Source of the DNA: Ruegeria sp. PrR005
GTDB lineage: Bacteria; Pseudomonadota; Alphaproteobacteria; Rhodobacterales; Rhodobacteraceae
NCBI RefSeq assembly: GCF_010500245.1
Contig: NZ_JAAGOX010000014.1
Coordinates: forward strand, 1 to 64,000
DNA length: 64,000 nucleotides
Reading direction: 5' to 3'
In this document: in pieces, positions 54,864 to 62,392 of the stretch
Numbering within the stretch: position 1 is the stretch's first letter
Layout of the letters: the number at the start of each line of letters is the position of its first letter
Notes under the pieces: model-generated
Seen by the model: only the letters and a program-made list of their open reading frames with translations
The model's database searches: none
What the model was told of the DNA's origin: nothing
Made by a program: the position numbers and the translations under genes

Positions 54864-55781
54864 TTGACCAATGACACCAACGATCCGTCGATGGAATGGC
54901 TCGAGGCCGAACTTGAGGATTCGCTGGACGAGGATATCGAAATCGAGTTCAGCGAGCCGATGCTCTCGATGGAGATCCGCAAGATCTACAAGGACCAGCA
55001 TCCCGACATGCTGGATCGGCAGACCTATTTCCGCAACCTGCTCAGGCTTCAGGCCGAACTGATCAAGGTCCAGGACTGGGTCGAACATACCGGCGCCAAG
55101 GTCTGCATCCTGATGGAAGGGCGCGACAGCGCCGGCAAGGGCGGGGTGATCAAGCGGATCACCCAGCGACTGAACCCGCGCGTCGCGCGTGTCGTGGCGC
55201 TGCCCGCACCCTCGCGCCGTGAGCAGAGCCAGTGGTATTTCCAGCGCTACGTGCCGCATCTGCCCGCCGGGGGCGAGATCGTGCTGTTCGACCGCTCCTG
55301 GTACAACCGCGCGGGCGTCGAACGGGTGATGGGCTTTGCCACCGACGATCAGGTGGAACAGTTCTTTCAGGACGTTCCCGAGTTTGAACGCATGCTGGTG
55401 CGCTCGGGCATCATCCTGCTGAAATACTGGTTCTCGATCACCGACGAGGAACAGCAGATGCGATTCCTCATGCGCATCCACGATCCGATGAAACAGTGGA
55501 AACTGTCGCCGATGGATCTGGAAAGCCGCATCCGCTGGGAACAGTACACCAAGGCCAAGGAGGCGATGTTCGAGCGCACCAACATCCCCGAGGCGCCCTG
55601 GTACATCGTCGAGGGCAACGACAAGAAACGCGAACGGCTGAACTGCATCGAGCATCTTCTGTCGAAGATTCCCTATCACGACATCCCGCACGAAAAGGTC
55701 ACGCTGCCCGACCGCAGGTACAACCCCGATTACGAACGCCGGGTGCTGCCGGACGAGCTCTACGTCCCCAAGGTCTACTGA
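54864..55781 (+). CDS. ppk2: Polyphosphate kinase 2 (PPK2 class I), TTG start
   Basis: A 305-residue PPK2. Walker A is GRDSAGKG at residues 86-93, with the lid RVVALPAPSRREQSQWYFQR, Walker B FDRSWYNRAGVERVMGF and the C-terminal region EDEEQQMRF-like (ITDEEQQMRFLMRIHDPMKQ). It phosphorylates nucleoside diphosphates using polyphosphate. The start is fixed by AAAGGAA with 7-nt spacing to TTG at 54864; the ATG at 54891 is further away and without a ribosome site. It follows the Lrp gene by 163 nt. The N-terminus is very acidic (EDSLDEDIEIEFSE). Confidence 0.92.
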   Translation: MTNDTNDPSMEWLEAELEDSLDEDIEIEFSEPMLSMEIRKIYKDQHPDMLDRQTYFRNLLRLQAELIKVQDWVEHTGAKVCILMEGRDSAGKGGVIKRITQRLNPRVARVVALPAPSRREQSQWYFQRYVPHLPAGGEIVLFDRSWYNRAGVERVMGFATDDQVEQFFQDVPEFERMLVRSGIILLKYWFSITDEEQQMRFLMRIHDPMKQWKLSPMDLESRIRWEQYTKAKEAMFERTNIPEAPWYIVEGNDKKRERLNCIEHLLSKIPYHDIPHEKVTLPDRRYNPDYERRVLPDELYVPKVY

Positions 55782-55908
55782 TCCGCTATTCCAAAGAGAG
55801 TGGACCGGAGGCAATTTTTTCTTCCGATTGACGCCCCCCGCCGTAAGCTGGCGGGGGGGGCCGTGCCGAGGTGTGGCCCCTGCCAGTTTGCAATGACTTG
55901 GAGGACAG

Positions 55909-56772
55909 ATGTTTCACAGGTGTTTCCTGACTGCGGCCGGTTTGGCCATCGCATTCTTCGCGGCCCCGGCAAGTACCGCGCCGCTGCAAGAGGGGGTCGA
56001 TACGGCCTTTGACCAGATCGCAAGCGCAGCCGCCGACGCAGGTCTTGCCCCGGTTGTCGCGATCGACCACGCCCGGCTGGCTGACGCCGAAGGGGTCGAG
56101 ATGCCGCCCGCCCGGGTGCAGATCTTCTCGGACCCGGCGGTCAACACGACCCTGCTGGCGCAGGACATCCGCGCCGGGCTTGACCTGCCGTTCCGGGCAC
56201 TGGCCTATGCCGGGGCGGACGCGGTGCAGGTGGTCTATACATCCGCCGATTTCCTGAAACACCGCTATGGCCTCCAGGATGCCGAGGCGCTGGCCGCCTT
56301 TGACGCCGCGCTGGCCCCGGCGCTTGACGGGCTGGACGGGGTCAAGCCGATGCCGGTGCCGACCCAAGGTCTGGCCGCCGACTATGGCATTCTCGCGCTG
56401 CAAAGCCGCCACGATGTTCCCGAAACCGTTGCCCGCCTGCGCGCCATCGTTGCGGCGCAATCCGATACGGTCTGGTTCGGCGAGGTCGATTTCGCCGCCG
56501 AGGCGGCGGCGCTTGGCATTGATCTGCCGCCCGCGGTGCTGCTGCTCTTTGGCGGCCCGGCGCCCGGTGGCGTGGCCATGGCCAAGTTCCCGTCAATCGG
56601 GGTCGATGCGTTCTGCCAGAAACTCTTTGTCCATGCCGCGCCCGAAGGCGGTTCGGTGGTGCTGTTCAACAGCATCGTGGCGCTGGCCGAACTGCACTAC
56701 GGCGCCTCGGCGCCGCCGCATGCGATGCTGGACGAGCGGTTGGCCGCGACCTTTGCCAAGGCGCTGGAATAG
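55909..56772 (+). CDS. Exported protein with two DUF302-like domains
   Basis: A 287-residue protein with signal peptide (MFHRCFLTAAGLAIAFFAAP, cleavage near STA). Two copies of a DUF302-like unit follow: the first with ARVQIFSDPAVNTTLLAQDI and ALDLPFRALAYAG-type text (GLDLPFRALAYAGADAVQVV), the second with PAVLLLFGGPAPGGVAMAKF and AFCQKLFVHAAPEGGSVVLF. GGAGGACAG precedes the ATG. The periplasmic role is unknown. It ends before a dispersed repeat and a convergent MarR gene. Confidence 0.7.
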   Translation: MFHRCFLTAAGLAIAFFAAPASTAPLQEGVDTAFDQIASAAADAGLAPVVAIDHARLADAEGVEMPPARVQIFSDPAVNTTLLAQDIRAGLDLPFRALAYAGADAVQVVYTSADFLKHRYGLQDAEALAAFDAALAPALDGLDGVKPMPVPTQGLAADYGILALQSRHDVPETVARLRAIVAAQSDTVWFGEVDFAAEAAALGIDLPPAVLLLFGGPAPGGVAMAKFPSIGVDAFCQKLFVHAAPEGGSVVLFNSIVALAELHYGASAPPHAMLDERLAATFAKALE

Positions 56773-56777
56773 GCCGG

Positions 56778-56840
56778 GCAGGGGGCGCTGCCCCCCGCGC
56801 CTGCGGCGCTCCCCCCGGAGTATTTTGAGCGAAATGAAGG
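56778..56840 (+). repeat. Dispersed GC-rich repeat, copy C
   Basis: Starts GGGGGCGCTGCCCCCC, then a GCGCC/GGCGC stem, CTCCCCCCGGAGTATTTTGA and GCGAAATGAAGG. Same order as copies at 9531 and 39045. It begins 5 nt past the DUF302 stop and ends 11 nt before the end of the convergent MarR gene. Confidence 0.65.
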
Positions 56841-56851
56841 GACGGGTGGGT

Positions 56852-57364
56852 TCAGGGATCGGTGGCGCCCAGCGTTTCGATATTGTCGAGGATCCGGCGC
56901 AGATAGGTGGTGAACGCCTCGACTTCCTCTGGCGTGAAGCCGTCGAGCAGGCGGCGCTGGCGCTCCAGCGCGCTGTCGAGGATGCGGCCATGCATCCGGC
57001 GCCCGGCCTCGGTCAGGGTCCAGTGGCGGCGCCGTTCGTCGCCGTCCCGGGCTGCAGCCAGCCCCAGCGTTTCCAGGCGGCGCAAAGAGCGGCTGACCGC
57101 CGCCTTGTCAATGCCGATGGTGCGCGCCGCATGCGAGACCGAGCTGTCCGGCTCGCGCGTGAGCATCACCAGCATGCGCCAGTCCATCGCGCCGATGCCG
57201 AATTCCGATTGGTAATGCCGTGCTGCCGCCCGGGTGAACCGGTTCCCGGCAAAGGTGAGCAGGACCGTGGGCGAGCGGGTAAAACTGAGCGTGGCGGCGG
57301 CGGGGCCTTCAGCCGTGCCGTCGGGGTGGACAAGGAACAGGTCGTCGGAAAGGTCGATGGTCAT
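56852..57364 (-). CDS. MarR family transcriptional regulator
   Basis: A 170-residue winged-helix regulator: FGIGAMDWRMLVMLTREPDS, SHAARTIGIDKAAVSRSLRR, LETLGLAAARDGDERRRHWT are the MarR hallmarks (wing DERRRHW). CAGGAG precedes ATG at 57364. It is divergent from a cytochrome P450, and two near-identical palindromes lie between; it probably represses both. Confidence 0.9.
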   Translation of the reverse strand: MTIDLSDDLFLVHPDGTAEGPAAATLSFTRSPTVLLTFAGNRFTRAAARHYQSEFGIGAMDWRMLVMLTREPDSSVSHAARTIGIDKAAVSRSLRRLETLGLAAARDGDERRRHWTLTEAGRRMHGRILDSALERQRRLLDGFTPEEVEAFTTYLRRILDNIETLGATDP

Positions 57365-57404
57365 GGGCTCCTGATCCTGATGCCACCGCAGCCTAGAGCG
57401 ATTG

Positions 57405-57420
57405 TGTTGACACGACAACA
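57405..57420. promoter_or_regulatory. MarR operator 1
   Basis: TGTTGACACGACAACA, an inverted repeat TGTTG...CAACA with CACG core, 41 nt from the MarR start. It is a one-base variant of operator 2 (TGTTGACATGACAACA), 39 bp centre to centre. Confidence 0.7.
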
Positions 57421-57443
57421 GGCTTTGCGCAGAGTGGCCTGCA

Positions 57444-57459
57444 TGTTGACATGACAACA
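57444..57459. promoter_or_regulatory. MarR operator 2
   Basis: TGTTGACATGACAACA, an inverted repeat TGTTG...CAACA around CATG. Its last base touches the P450 ribosome site GGGAG (57460-57464), 12 nt before the ATG, so binding would block the P450 transcript. Confidence 0.7.
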
Positions 57460-57471
57460 GGGAGTCGCGCC

Positions 57472-58629
57472 ATGTCGGATGCACCCATCTATGACATCGA
57501 CCCGGGCGCCTTCTGGGCCGATCCCTATCCCGATCTGAAACGGATGCGGGTCGAGGCGCCCATCGCCTATGTGCCGCAACTGGGCGCGACGCTGATCACC
57601 CGGCGCGACGACATTTTCGAGCAGGAGAAGCGGGTGGAGGTGTTCTCTTCGGACCAGCCGCAGGGGCTGATGACCGTGCTGATGGGCCAGAACATGATGC
57701 GCAAGGACGGCGCGGCGCACATGGCCGAGCGCAAGGCGATCTTTCCCACCGTCTCGCCCAAGACGGTGAAACAGGTCTGGACCGCACAGTTCCGCGCCGC
57801 CGCCGAGCGGGTACTCGACGATCTGGCGCCGCGCGGCGCCTGCGATCTGGTGAGCGACTATGCCATGCCCGTCTCGGCCGAGGCGCTCAGGGCGATCACC
57901 GGGCTGACCAACATGGCGGCGGCCGAGATGGACCGTGTGAGCCAGGGCATGATCGACGGTTGCGCCAATTACGCGGGCGATCCCGCGGTCGAGGCGCGCT
58001 GTCATGACTGCACCGCCTCGATCGACGCCCATATCGACGCGATGATCCCGGTGCTGGATGCCAGCCCCGACCATTCGCTGCTCTCGGTGCAACGCCGCGC
58101 AGGTCTAAGCGATGCGCAGACCCGCGCCAATATCAAGCTCGCAATCTCCGGCGGCCAGAACGAGCCGCGCGATGCCATCGCCGGCACCGCCTGGGCGGTG
58201 CTCAGCCACCCGGAGGCGCTGGCGCGGCTGCGGTCAGGCGCGGTGCTCTGGCTGCGCGGGTTCGAGGAATATGCCCGCTGGATCTCGCCCATCGGCATGT
58301 CGCCGCGCCGGGTGGCACAGCGCGCCACGGTGCAGGGCGTGACGCTGGAACCCGAGGACCGGGTATTCCTGATGTTCGGATCGGGCAATCGCGACGAGAG
58401 CGTTTTCACCAATCCTGACCGCTTCGATCTGGATCAGGATATCGCACCGGCGATCTCCTTCGGCGCCGGACCGCATTTCTGCGCCGGAGCCTGGGCATCC
58501 AAGGCGCTGATCGGAGAGGTGGCGCTGCCGCTCCTTTTCGAACGGTTCCCGGGCCTCGCCCTGGACGGCGAGGCCCGGTTCGGTGGCTGGGCCTTTCGGG
58601 GGCCGCTCACCGTGCCGGTCCGCTGGTGA
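57472..58629 (+). CDS. Cytochrome P450 with atypical I-helix
   Basis: A 385-residue soluble bacterial P450. The haem ligand is Cys337 in FGAGPHFCAGAW; the K-helix ExxR is in FEEYARWIS; the PERF-type segment is NPDRFDLDQD. The I-helix reads AISGGQNEPRDAIAG (residues 224-238), so the usual acid-Thr pair used for oxygen activation is Asn230-Glu231 with Pro next. Most P450s have Asp/Glu-Thr there. GGGAG precedes the ATG. Divergent from MarR. No ferredoxin partner is in the window; the substrate is unknown. Confidence 0.88.
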   Translation: MSDAPIYDIDPGAFWADPYPDLKRMRVEAPIAYVPQLGATLITRRDDIFEQEKRVEVFSSDQPQGLMTVLMGQNMMRKDGAAHMAERKAIFPTVSPKTVKQVWTAQFRAAAERVLDDLAPRGACDLVSDYAMPVSAEALRAITGLTNMAAAEMDRVSQGMIDGCANYAGDPAVEARCHDCTASIDAHIDAMIPVLDASPDHSLLSVQRRAGLSDAQTRANIKLAISGGQNEPRDAIAGTAWAVLSHPEALARLRSGAVLWLRGFEEYARWISPIGMSPRRVAQRATVQGVTLEPEDRVFLMFGSGNRDESVFTNPDRFDLDQDIAPAISFGAGPHFCAGAWASKALIGEVALPLLFERFPGLALDGEARFGGWAFRGPLTVPVRW

Positions 58630-58638
58630 CGGGCCGGA

Positions 58639-59874
58639 TCAGAACAGGAAATCCCCGGCCTCCAGCACGCCGCGGCCTATCCCTTCGAGAACCATCACCT
58701 CACCCATGGCGTCGGTAATCAGGGCATTGTCGTCGGCAAAGCTCAGGTGGTTGGCAAAGAGATCGCCGAACCCCGTGATGCCCGCCGCCGCGCGCAGATC
58801 GATCCGGTCCGCCTCGCCTCCGGCGCCAAAGTCGCGGACAATGTCGCGCCCGGCGCTGAACACGAACAGGTCGGCCCCGGCGCCGCCCGCAAGATCGTCA
58901 TTGCCCGCGCTGCCGTTCAGGTGGTCGCGCCCGTCCTCGCCGCGCAGCAGATCGTCGCCCGGACCAGCGATCAGCGTGTCGTTGCCGGTGCCGCCATAAA
59001 GCTGGTCGTTCTGTGATCCGCCCCAGATCCAGTCGTTGCCATCGACCCCCCAAAGACGGTCGGCGCCGCTGCCTCCGGCCAGCGTGTCGCTGCCCGCTCC
59101 GCCGCCAAGCAGATCGTTGCCGGCATCGCCCCGCACCCGGTCGTTGCCACCCCCGCCCGAGATCGTATCGTTGCCATTGCCGCCCGAAAGCCAGTCGTGG
59201 CCGTTGCCGCCGTTGAGGTTGTCGTGGCCATCCGCGCCGGTCATCCTGTCGTTGCCGTCGCCGCCCCAGGCCCGGTCATTGCCCGCGCCACCGTCGATCG
59301 TGTCATGGCCGGACCGACCGGCCAATACATCGTCGCCGCCGCCGCCTTCGATCCGGTCGTCACCCGCGGTTCCGTAGATCCTGTCAGCGCCAGCGCCGCC
59401 GATCAGGCCCGATCCGGCATCCACCTGGACCGGCGCCGAGGTCCGGGCGAAATTCTGCGTCACCATCACCGCATCCCACCCTCTGTAATCGCCCTGTTCG
59501 ATGCCGATCCCGATCACCGTCACATCCGGGTTCAGGATATTGGCCCGGTGGCCCGGGCTGTTCATCAGCCCGGTGTGCAGGTCGATCACATCATCGGCCA
59601 GTCCCGGCGCGCCGCGTTCGCTCTGCCAGGCGATGTTCTCGGCCCAGGTCCAGTTGCCCGAGAACACGAACCCCGCATCCTCCATCCGGTCGCCCGGCGA
59701 ACTGCCCCCGGCGCCGGTGTGCGAGAATACATCCCTGTCCAGCATCCACTGGCTGTGCACCTCGGCCGAGCTGTTCAGCCGCAGCTCCAGCGTCACCGGG
59801 TTCAGCCCCGCCGCCGCGCGCTCCTGGTTGATCAGGTCCAGCATCTGACGTTCTATCGTGCTTGCCACCGACAT
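58639..59874 (-). CDS. Exported CAP/SCP-domain protein with RTX calcium-binding repeats
   Basis: A 411-residue protein. Residues about 5-145 form a CAP/SCP (CAP superfamily, cysteine-poor bacterial) domain with LINQERAAAGLNPVTLELRL, SAEVHSQWMLDRDVFSHTGA and MNSPGHRANILNPDVTVIGI. Residues about 155-330 are many RTX nonapeptides of the form GGxGNDxxx (GGAGNDRAWGGDGNDRMTGA), which bind calcium, and a typical RTX C-terminus (ADLFVFSAGRDIVRDFGAGG, LEAGDFLF) follows for type I secretion. ATG 59874 follows GGAG; ATG at 59886 has no spacing. No type I secretion genes are in the window. It abuts the P450 end (9 nt). Confidence 0.85.
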   Translation of the reverse strand: MSVASTIERQMLDLINQERAAAGLNPVTLELRLNSSAEVHSQWMLDRDVFSHTGAGGSSPGDRMEDAGFVFSGNWTWAENIAWQSERGAPGLADDVIDLHTGLMNSPGHRANILNPDVTVIGIGIEQGDYRGWDAVMVTQNFARTSAPVQVDAGSGLIGGAGADRIYGTAGDDRIEGGGGDDVLAGRSGHDTIDGGAGNDRAWGGDGNDRMTGADGHDNLNGGNGHDWLSGGNGNDTISGGGGNDRVRGDAGNDLLGGGAGSDTLAGGSGADRLWGVDGNDWIWGGSQNDQLYGGTGNDTLIAGPGDDLLRGEDGRDHLNGSAGNDDLAGGAGADLFVFSAGRDIVRDFGAGGEADRIDLRAAAGITGFGDLFANHLSFADDNALITDAMGEVMVLEGIGRGVLEAGDFLF

Positions 59875-60194
59875 TTTGGTCTCCATCCTGTTTGCGCCTT
59901 TCCGGCTGCTCTCTCTTGCCCCGGTTCAATCGGGCGGGAACGGGGCCTTTGGTTTTCCCCGACCGCCAAGCGCCAGGCCGCTTTCCGGCCCTTCCGAATC
60001 GCGCGGAAAAAGGCGCAGCGCGCCGGTTCGGCGCGCCACCGGCGGAACTTGGCAACCGCCTCTCTGCACTTTGAGCGGAAAACCGGGGACCGCCCGCGCG
60101 CTCCGGGGCCGGTTCGCGACCCCGCTGTCGCCCGTCGACAAGACCGCCGATTCGATCCGGGGCGAAATGTGGCAGGTGCCAAGGGAAGAACGTG
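59875..60194. other. Intergenic region with a GC-rich dyad
   Basis: About 320 nt between the divergent RTX and EamA genes; no gene recognised. It includes GCGCGCC-GGTTC-GGCGCGC at 60018-60036, a 7-bp stem without T run, which could be a regulatory dyad. No other structure seen. Confidence 0.4.
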
Positions 60195-61196
60195 ATGACC
60201 GCTGCCGATCCGAATACCTCCGCCGGGGCGGATCAGCCCGAAGGCGCGACCACGCTGACCGGCATCCTGTTCCTGCTGCTTGCCACCACGATCTTTCCGA
60301 TCCAGGACGTGATCATCAAAAGCCTCAGCAGCGATTTTGCGGTGCATCAGATCGTGTTCTGGCGCTCGGTCTTCGCCCTGCCGGTCGCGCTGGCCATGGC
60401 CCGGTACGAGGGCGCGCTCTGGCCGCTCAAGATCGGGTCCTGGCCGTTGCAACTGACCCGCGCGGTGGCGGCGTTTTCGTCCTATCTCGTCTATTACATG
60501 GCGCTGGCCGCCATCGGTCTGGCCGAGACGGCGGCCATCACCTTCTCCACCCCGATCTTCGTCACCCTGCTGGCGGCGGTGTTCCTGGGCGAGCGGATCG
60601 GTATCTGGCGCTGGCTGGCGGTGCTTCTCGGCATGGCGGGGGTGCTGGTGATCGTGCAGCCGGGGGCGGCGGTGTTCGAACCGGCGGCCCTGCTGGCGCT
60701 GGCGGCGGCGCTGTTCTATGCGGTCTCGATCATCGCCACCCGGCGTCTGGGCAGCCGCACCAATGGCGGCACCATGACGCTGGTGACCCTGCTGGTCTAT
60801 ATCGTCGGCGGCACCGTGCTGGGGCTGGTGTTCTCGGGGCTGGAAACCGCCTCGCCGCACCCGAGCCTGGCCTTCCTCTACCGGGACTGGATCGCGCCCG
60901 CGCCGATGGACTGGCTGGCGCTGGCGGCGCTGGGGGTCACCTCGGGCATCGGGTTCTTCGCGCTCAGCCAGGCCTATCGCATGGCCGAGGCCAGCGTCGT
61001 CACCCCGTTCGAATACACCTACCTGCCCTGGGCGGTGCTGTGGGGCTATGTGGTGTTCGGGGTGCTTCCGGGCCTGTCCACCTGGATCGGACTGACGCTG
61101 ATCGTGGGCTCAGGCCTCCTGATCCTGTTCCGCGAAACCATACGCGGCCGCCGCCTCGTCCGCCGCCGGGGTCTGGGCGTCATGCGGCAGCGTTAA
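60195..61196 (+). CDS. DMT superfamily permease (EamA family)
   Basis: A 333-residue inner-membrane protein with ten membrane segments in two EamA halves: SSDFAVHQIVFWRSVFALPV and GLAETAAITFSTPIFVTLLA in the first, VVTPFEYTYLPWAVLWGYVV in the second. AAGGGAAGAACGTG precedes ATG 60195 (GTG at 60192 is also in frame). The family exports or imports small metabolites; not further predictable. It ends before rpsU. Confidence 0.88.
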   Translation: MTAADPNTSAGADQPEGATTLTGILFLLLATTIFPIQDVIIKSLSSDFAVHQIVFWRSVFALPVALAMARYEGALWPLKIGSWPLQLTRAVAAFSSYLVYYMALAAIGLAETAAITFSTPIFVTLLAAVFLGERIGIWRWLAVLLGMAGVLVIVQPGAAVFEPAALLALAAALFYAVSIIATRRLGSRTNGGTMTLVTLLVYIVGGTVLGLVFSGLETASPHPSLAFLYRDWIAPAPMDWLALAALGVTSGIGFFALSQAYRMAEASVVTPFEYTYLPWAVLWGYVVFGVLPGLSTWIGLTLIVGSGLLILFRETIRGRRLVRRRGLGVMRQR

Positions 61197-61264
61197 AGGT
61201 GCTACAAAACGGACAATCCACCTGCCGGAGCCCGTACAAAACGGTCAAAACCCCCACAAACGAC

Positions 61265-61290
61265 AAACCCCCGGGGCTGGGCCACGGGGG
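61265..61290 (-). terminator. Possible terminator of rpsU
   Basis: On the minus strand CCCCC and GGGGG (61268-61290) form a stem with a 13-nt inner loop that pairs partly, followed by TTTG. It lies 43 nt past the rpsU stop. Confidence 0.35.
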
Positions 61291-61332
61291 TCGTCAAATA
61301 GTGTCATCCAAAGCCGGACGAGAGCGAATGCC

Positions 61333-61539
61333 TCAGAGCATGCCTTCGCGCTGTGCTTTCTTGCGTGCCAGCTTGCGGGCACGGCGGATCGCTTCAGCCT
61401 TCTCGCGCGCTTTTTTCTCGGACGGTTTCTCGAAATGCTGCTTCAGCTTCATTTCACGGAAAACGCCTTCGCGCTGCAGCTTCTTCTTCAGGGCGCGGAG
61501 CGCCTGATCGACGTTATTGTCGCGAACACTAACCTGCAT
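61333..61539 (-). CDS. rpsU: 30S ribosomal protein S21
   Basis: A 68-residue basic protein: [40 protein letters not shown] and a Lys/Arg/Ala-rich C-terminus with [20 protein letters not shown]. It is part of the 30S head and aids mRNA start. Divergent from COQ9 with its own promoter at 61592. Confidence 0.97.
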   Translation of the reverse strand: MQVSVRDNNVDQALRALKKKLQREGVFREMKLKQHFEKPSEKKAREKAEAIRRARKLARKKAQREGML

Positions 61540-61591
61540 GTGGTTTTCACCACCTTTCTAAGTTGAGTTGCAAGGAATTGCAGGAGCCCGG

Positions 61592-61620
61592 CGTATAGCA
61601 AAGCGGGAACAACTTGTCTA
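61592..61620 (-). promoter_or_regulatory. Sigma-70 promoter for rpsU
   Basis: On the minus strand TAGACA (61615-61620), a 17-nt spacer, and TATACG (61592-61597), about 53 nt ahead of the rpsU ATG. Both hexamers are near consensus. Confidence 0.65.
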
Positions 61621-61648
61621 GATAGTGGGTGAAACAAGGAGATGTGCC

Positions 61649-62329
61649 ATGACCATGTCCTATGAACAGGCCAAGGACCGGCTGCTGGACGCCGCCCTGA
61701 ACCATGTGGCCTTTGACGGTTGGACCGACGAAACCTTTCGCGCGGCGGTGGCCGACACCGGTTTGGACGCCGGGTACGCCCGCGCGCTCTGCCCGCGCGG
61801 CGCTGTCGATCTGGCGCTGGCCTATCACGCGCGCGGCGATGCCTCGATGCTGGAACGCCTCGCCGCCGAGGACCTGTCCGAGTTGCGCTTTCGCGACCGG
61901 ATCGCGAGCGCCGTCCGTTTCCGGCTCGAGGCCGTGACGGACAAGGAGGCGGTGCGCCGCGGCGCCACCTTGTTTGCCTTGCCCGCCTATGCGGCCGACG
62001 GCGCCAAGGCGATCTGGGGTACCTGCGACGCGATCTGGACGGCACTGGGCGACACCTCGGAAGATGTCAATTGGTACACGAAAAGAGCAACACTTTCAGT
62101 GGTTTACTCTTCCACCGTGCTCTACTGGCTGGGGGACGAAAGCCCGGATCACCAGGCAACATGGGAGTTTCTGGACCGTCGCATCGACAATGTGATGCAG
62201 TTCGAGAAGTTCAAGGCGGATATCCAGAAGAACCCGTTGCTGAAGCCCTTTCTTGCCGGTCCCAACTGGCTGGCCGGGCAGCTGCGCGCACCCCGTCGTG
62301 ATGGTGACCTGCCCGGATCGCTGGGGTGA
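61649..62329 (+). CDS. COQ9 family protein (ubiquinone biosynthesis)
   Basis: A 226-residue helical protein. MTMSYEQAKDRLLDAALNHV begins a TetR-like helix bundle, then RDRIASAVRFRLEAVTDKEA, SEDVNWYTKRATLSVVYSST with VLYWLGDES and FLDRRIDNVMQFEKFKAD, all as in COQ9. It helps Coq7-type hydroxylation in ubiquinone synthesis by presenting lipid. AAGGAG precedes ATG 61649. Followed by quinone oxidoreductases. Confidence 0.88.
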   Translation: MTMSYEQAKDRLLDAALNHVAFDGWTDETFRAAVADTGLDAGYARALCPRGAVDLALAYHARGDASMLERLAAEDLSELRFRDRIASAVRFRLEAVTDKEAVRRGATLFALPAYAADGAKAIWGTCDAIWTALGDTSEDVNWYTKRATLSVVYSSTVLYWLGDESPDHQATWEFLDRRIDNVMQFEKFKADIQKNPLLKPFLAGPNWLAGQLRAPRRDGDLPGSLG

Positions 62330-62392
62330 ACGAAACGATAACTTGCGGGGCCGGCCAAGGTCTTCGCGATCAAACCAACCCTAGGAGGTTCC

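Noticed and set aside
59000-59400. Short regularly spaced repeats that look like a CRISPR array
   Set aside because: They encode RTX nonapeptides in frame; units are 27 nt, degenerate, and without spacers.
59858-61507. A 549-codon plus-strand frame overlapping the EamA permease and rpsU
   Set aside because: The EamA frame has clear membrane segments and a ribosome site; this frame is Arg/Gly-rich text typical of an out-of-frame reading.
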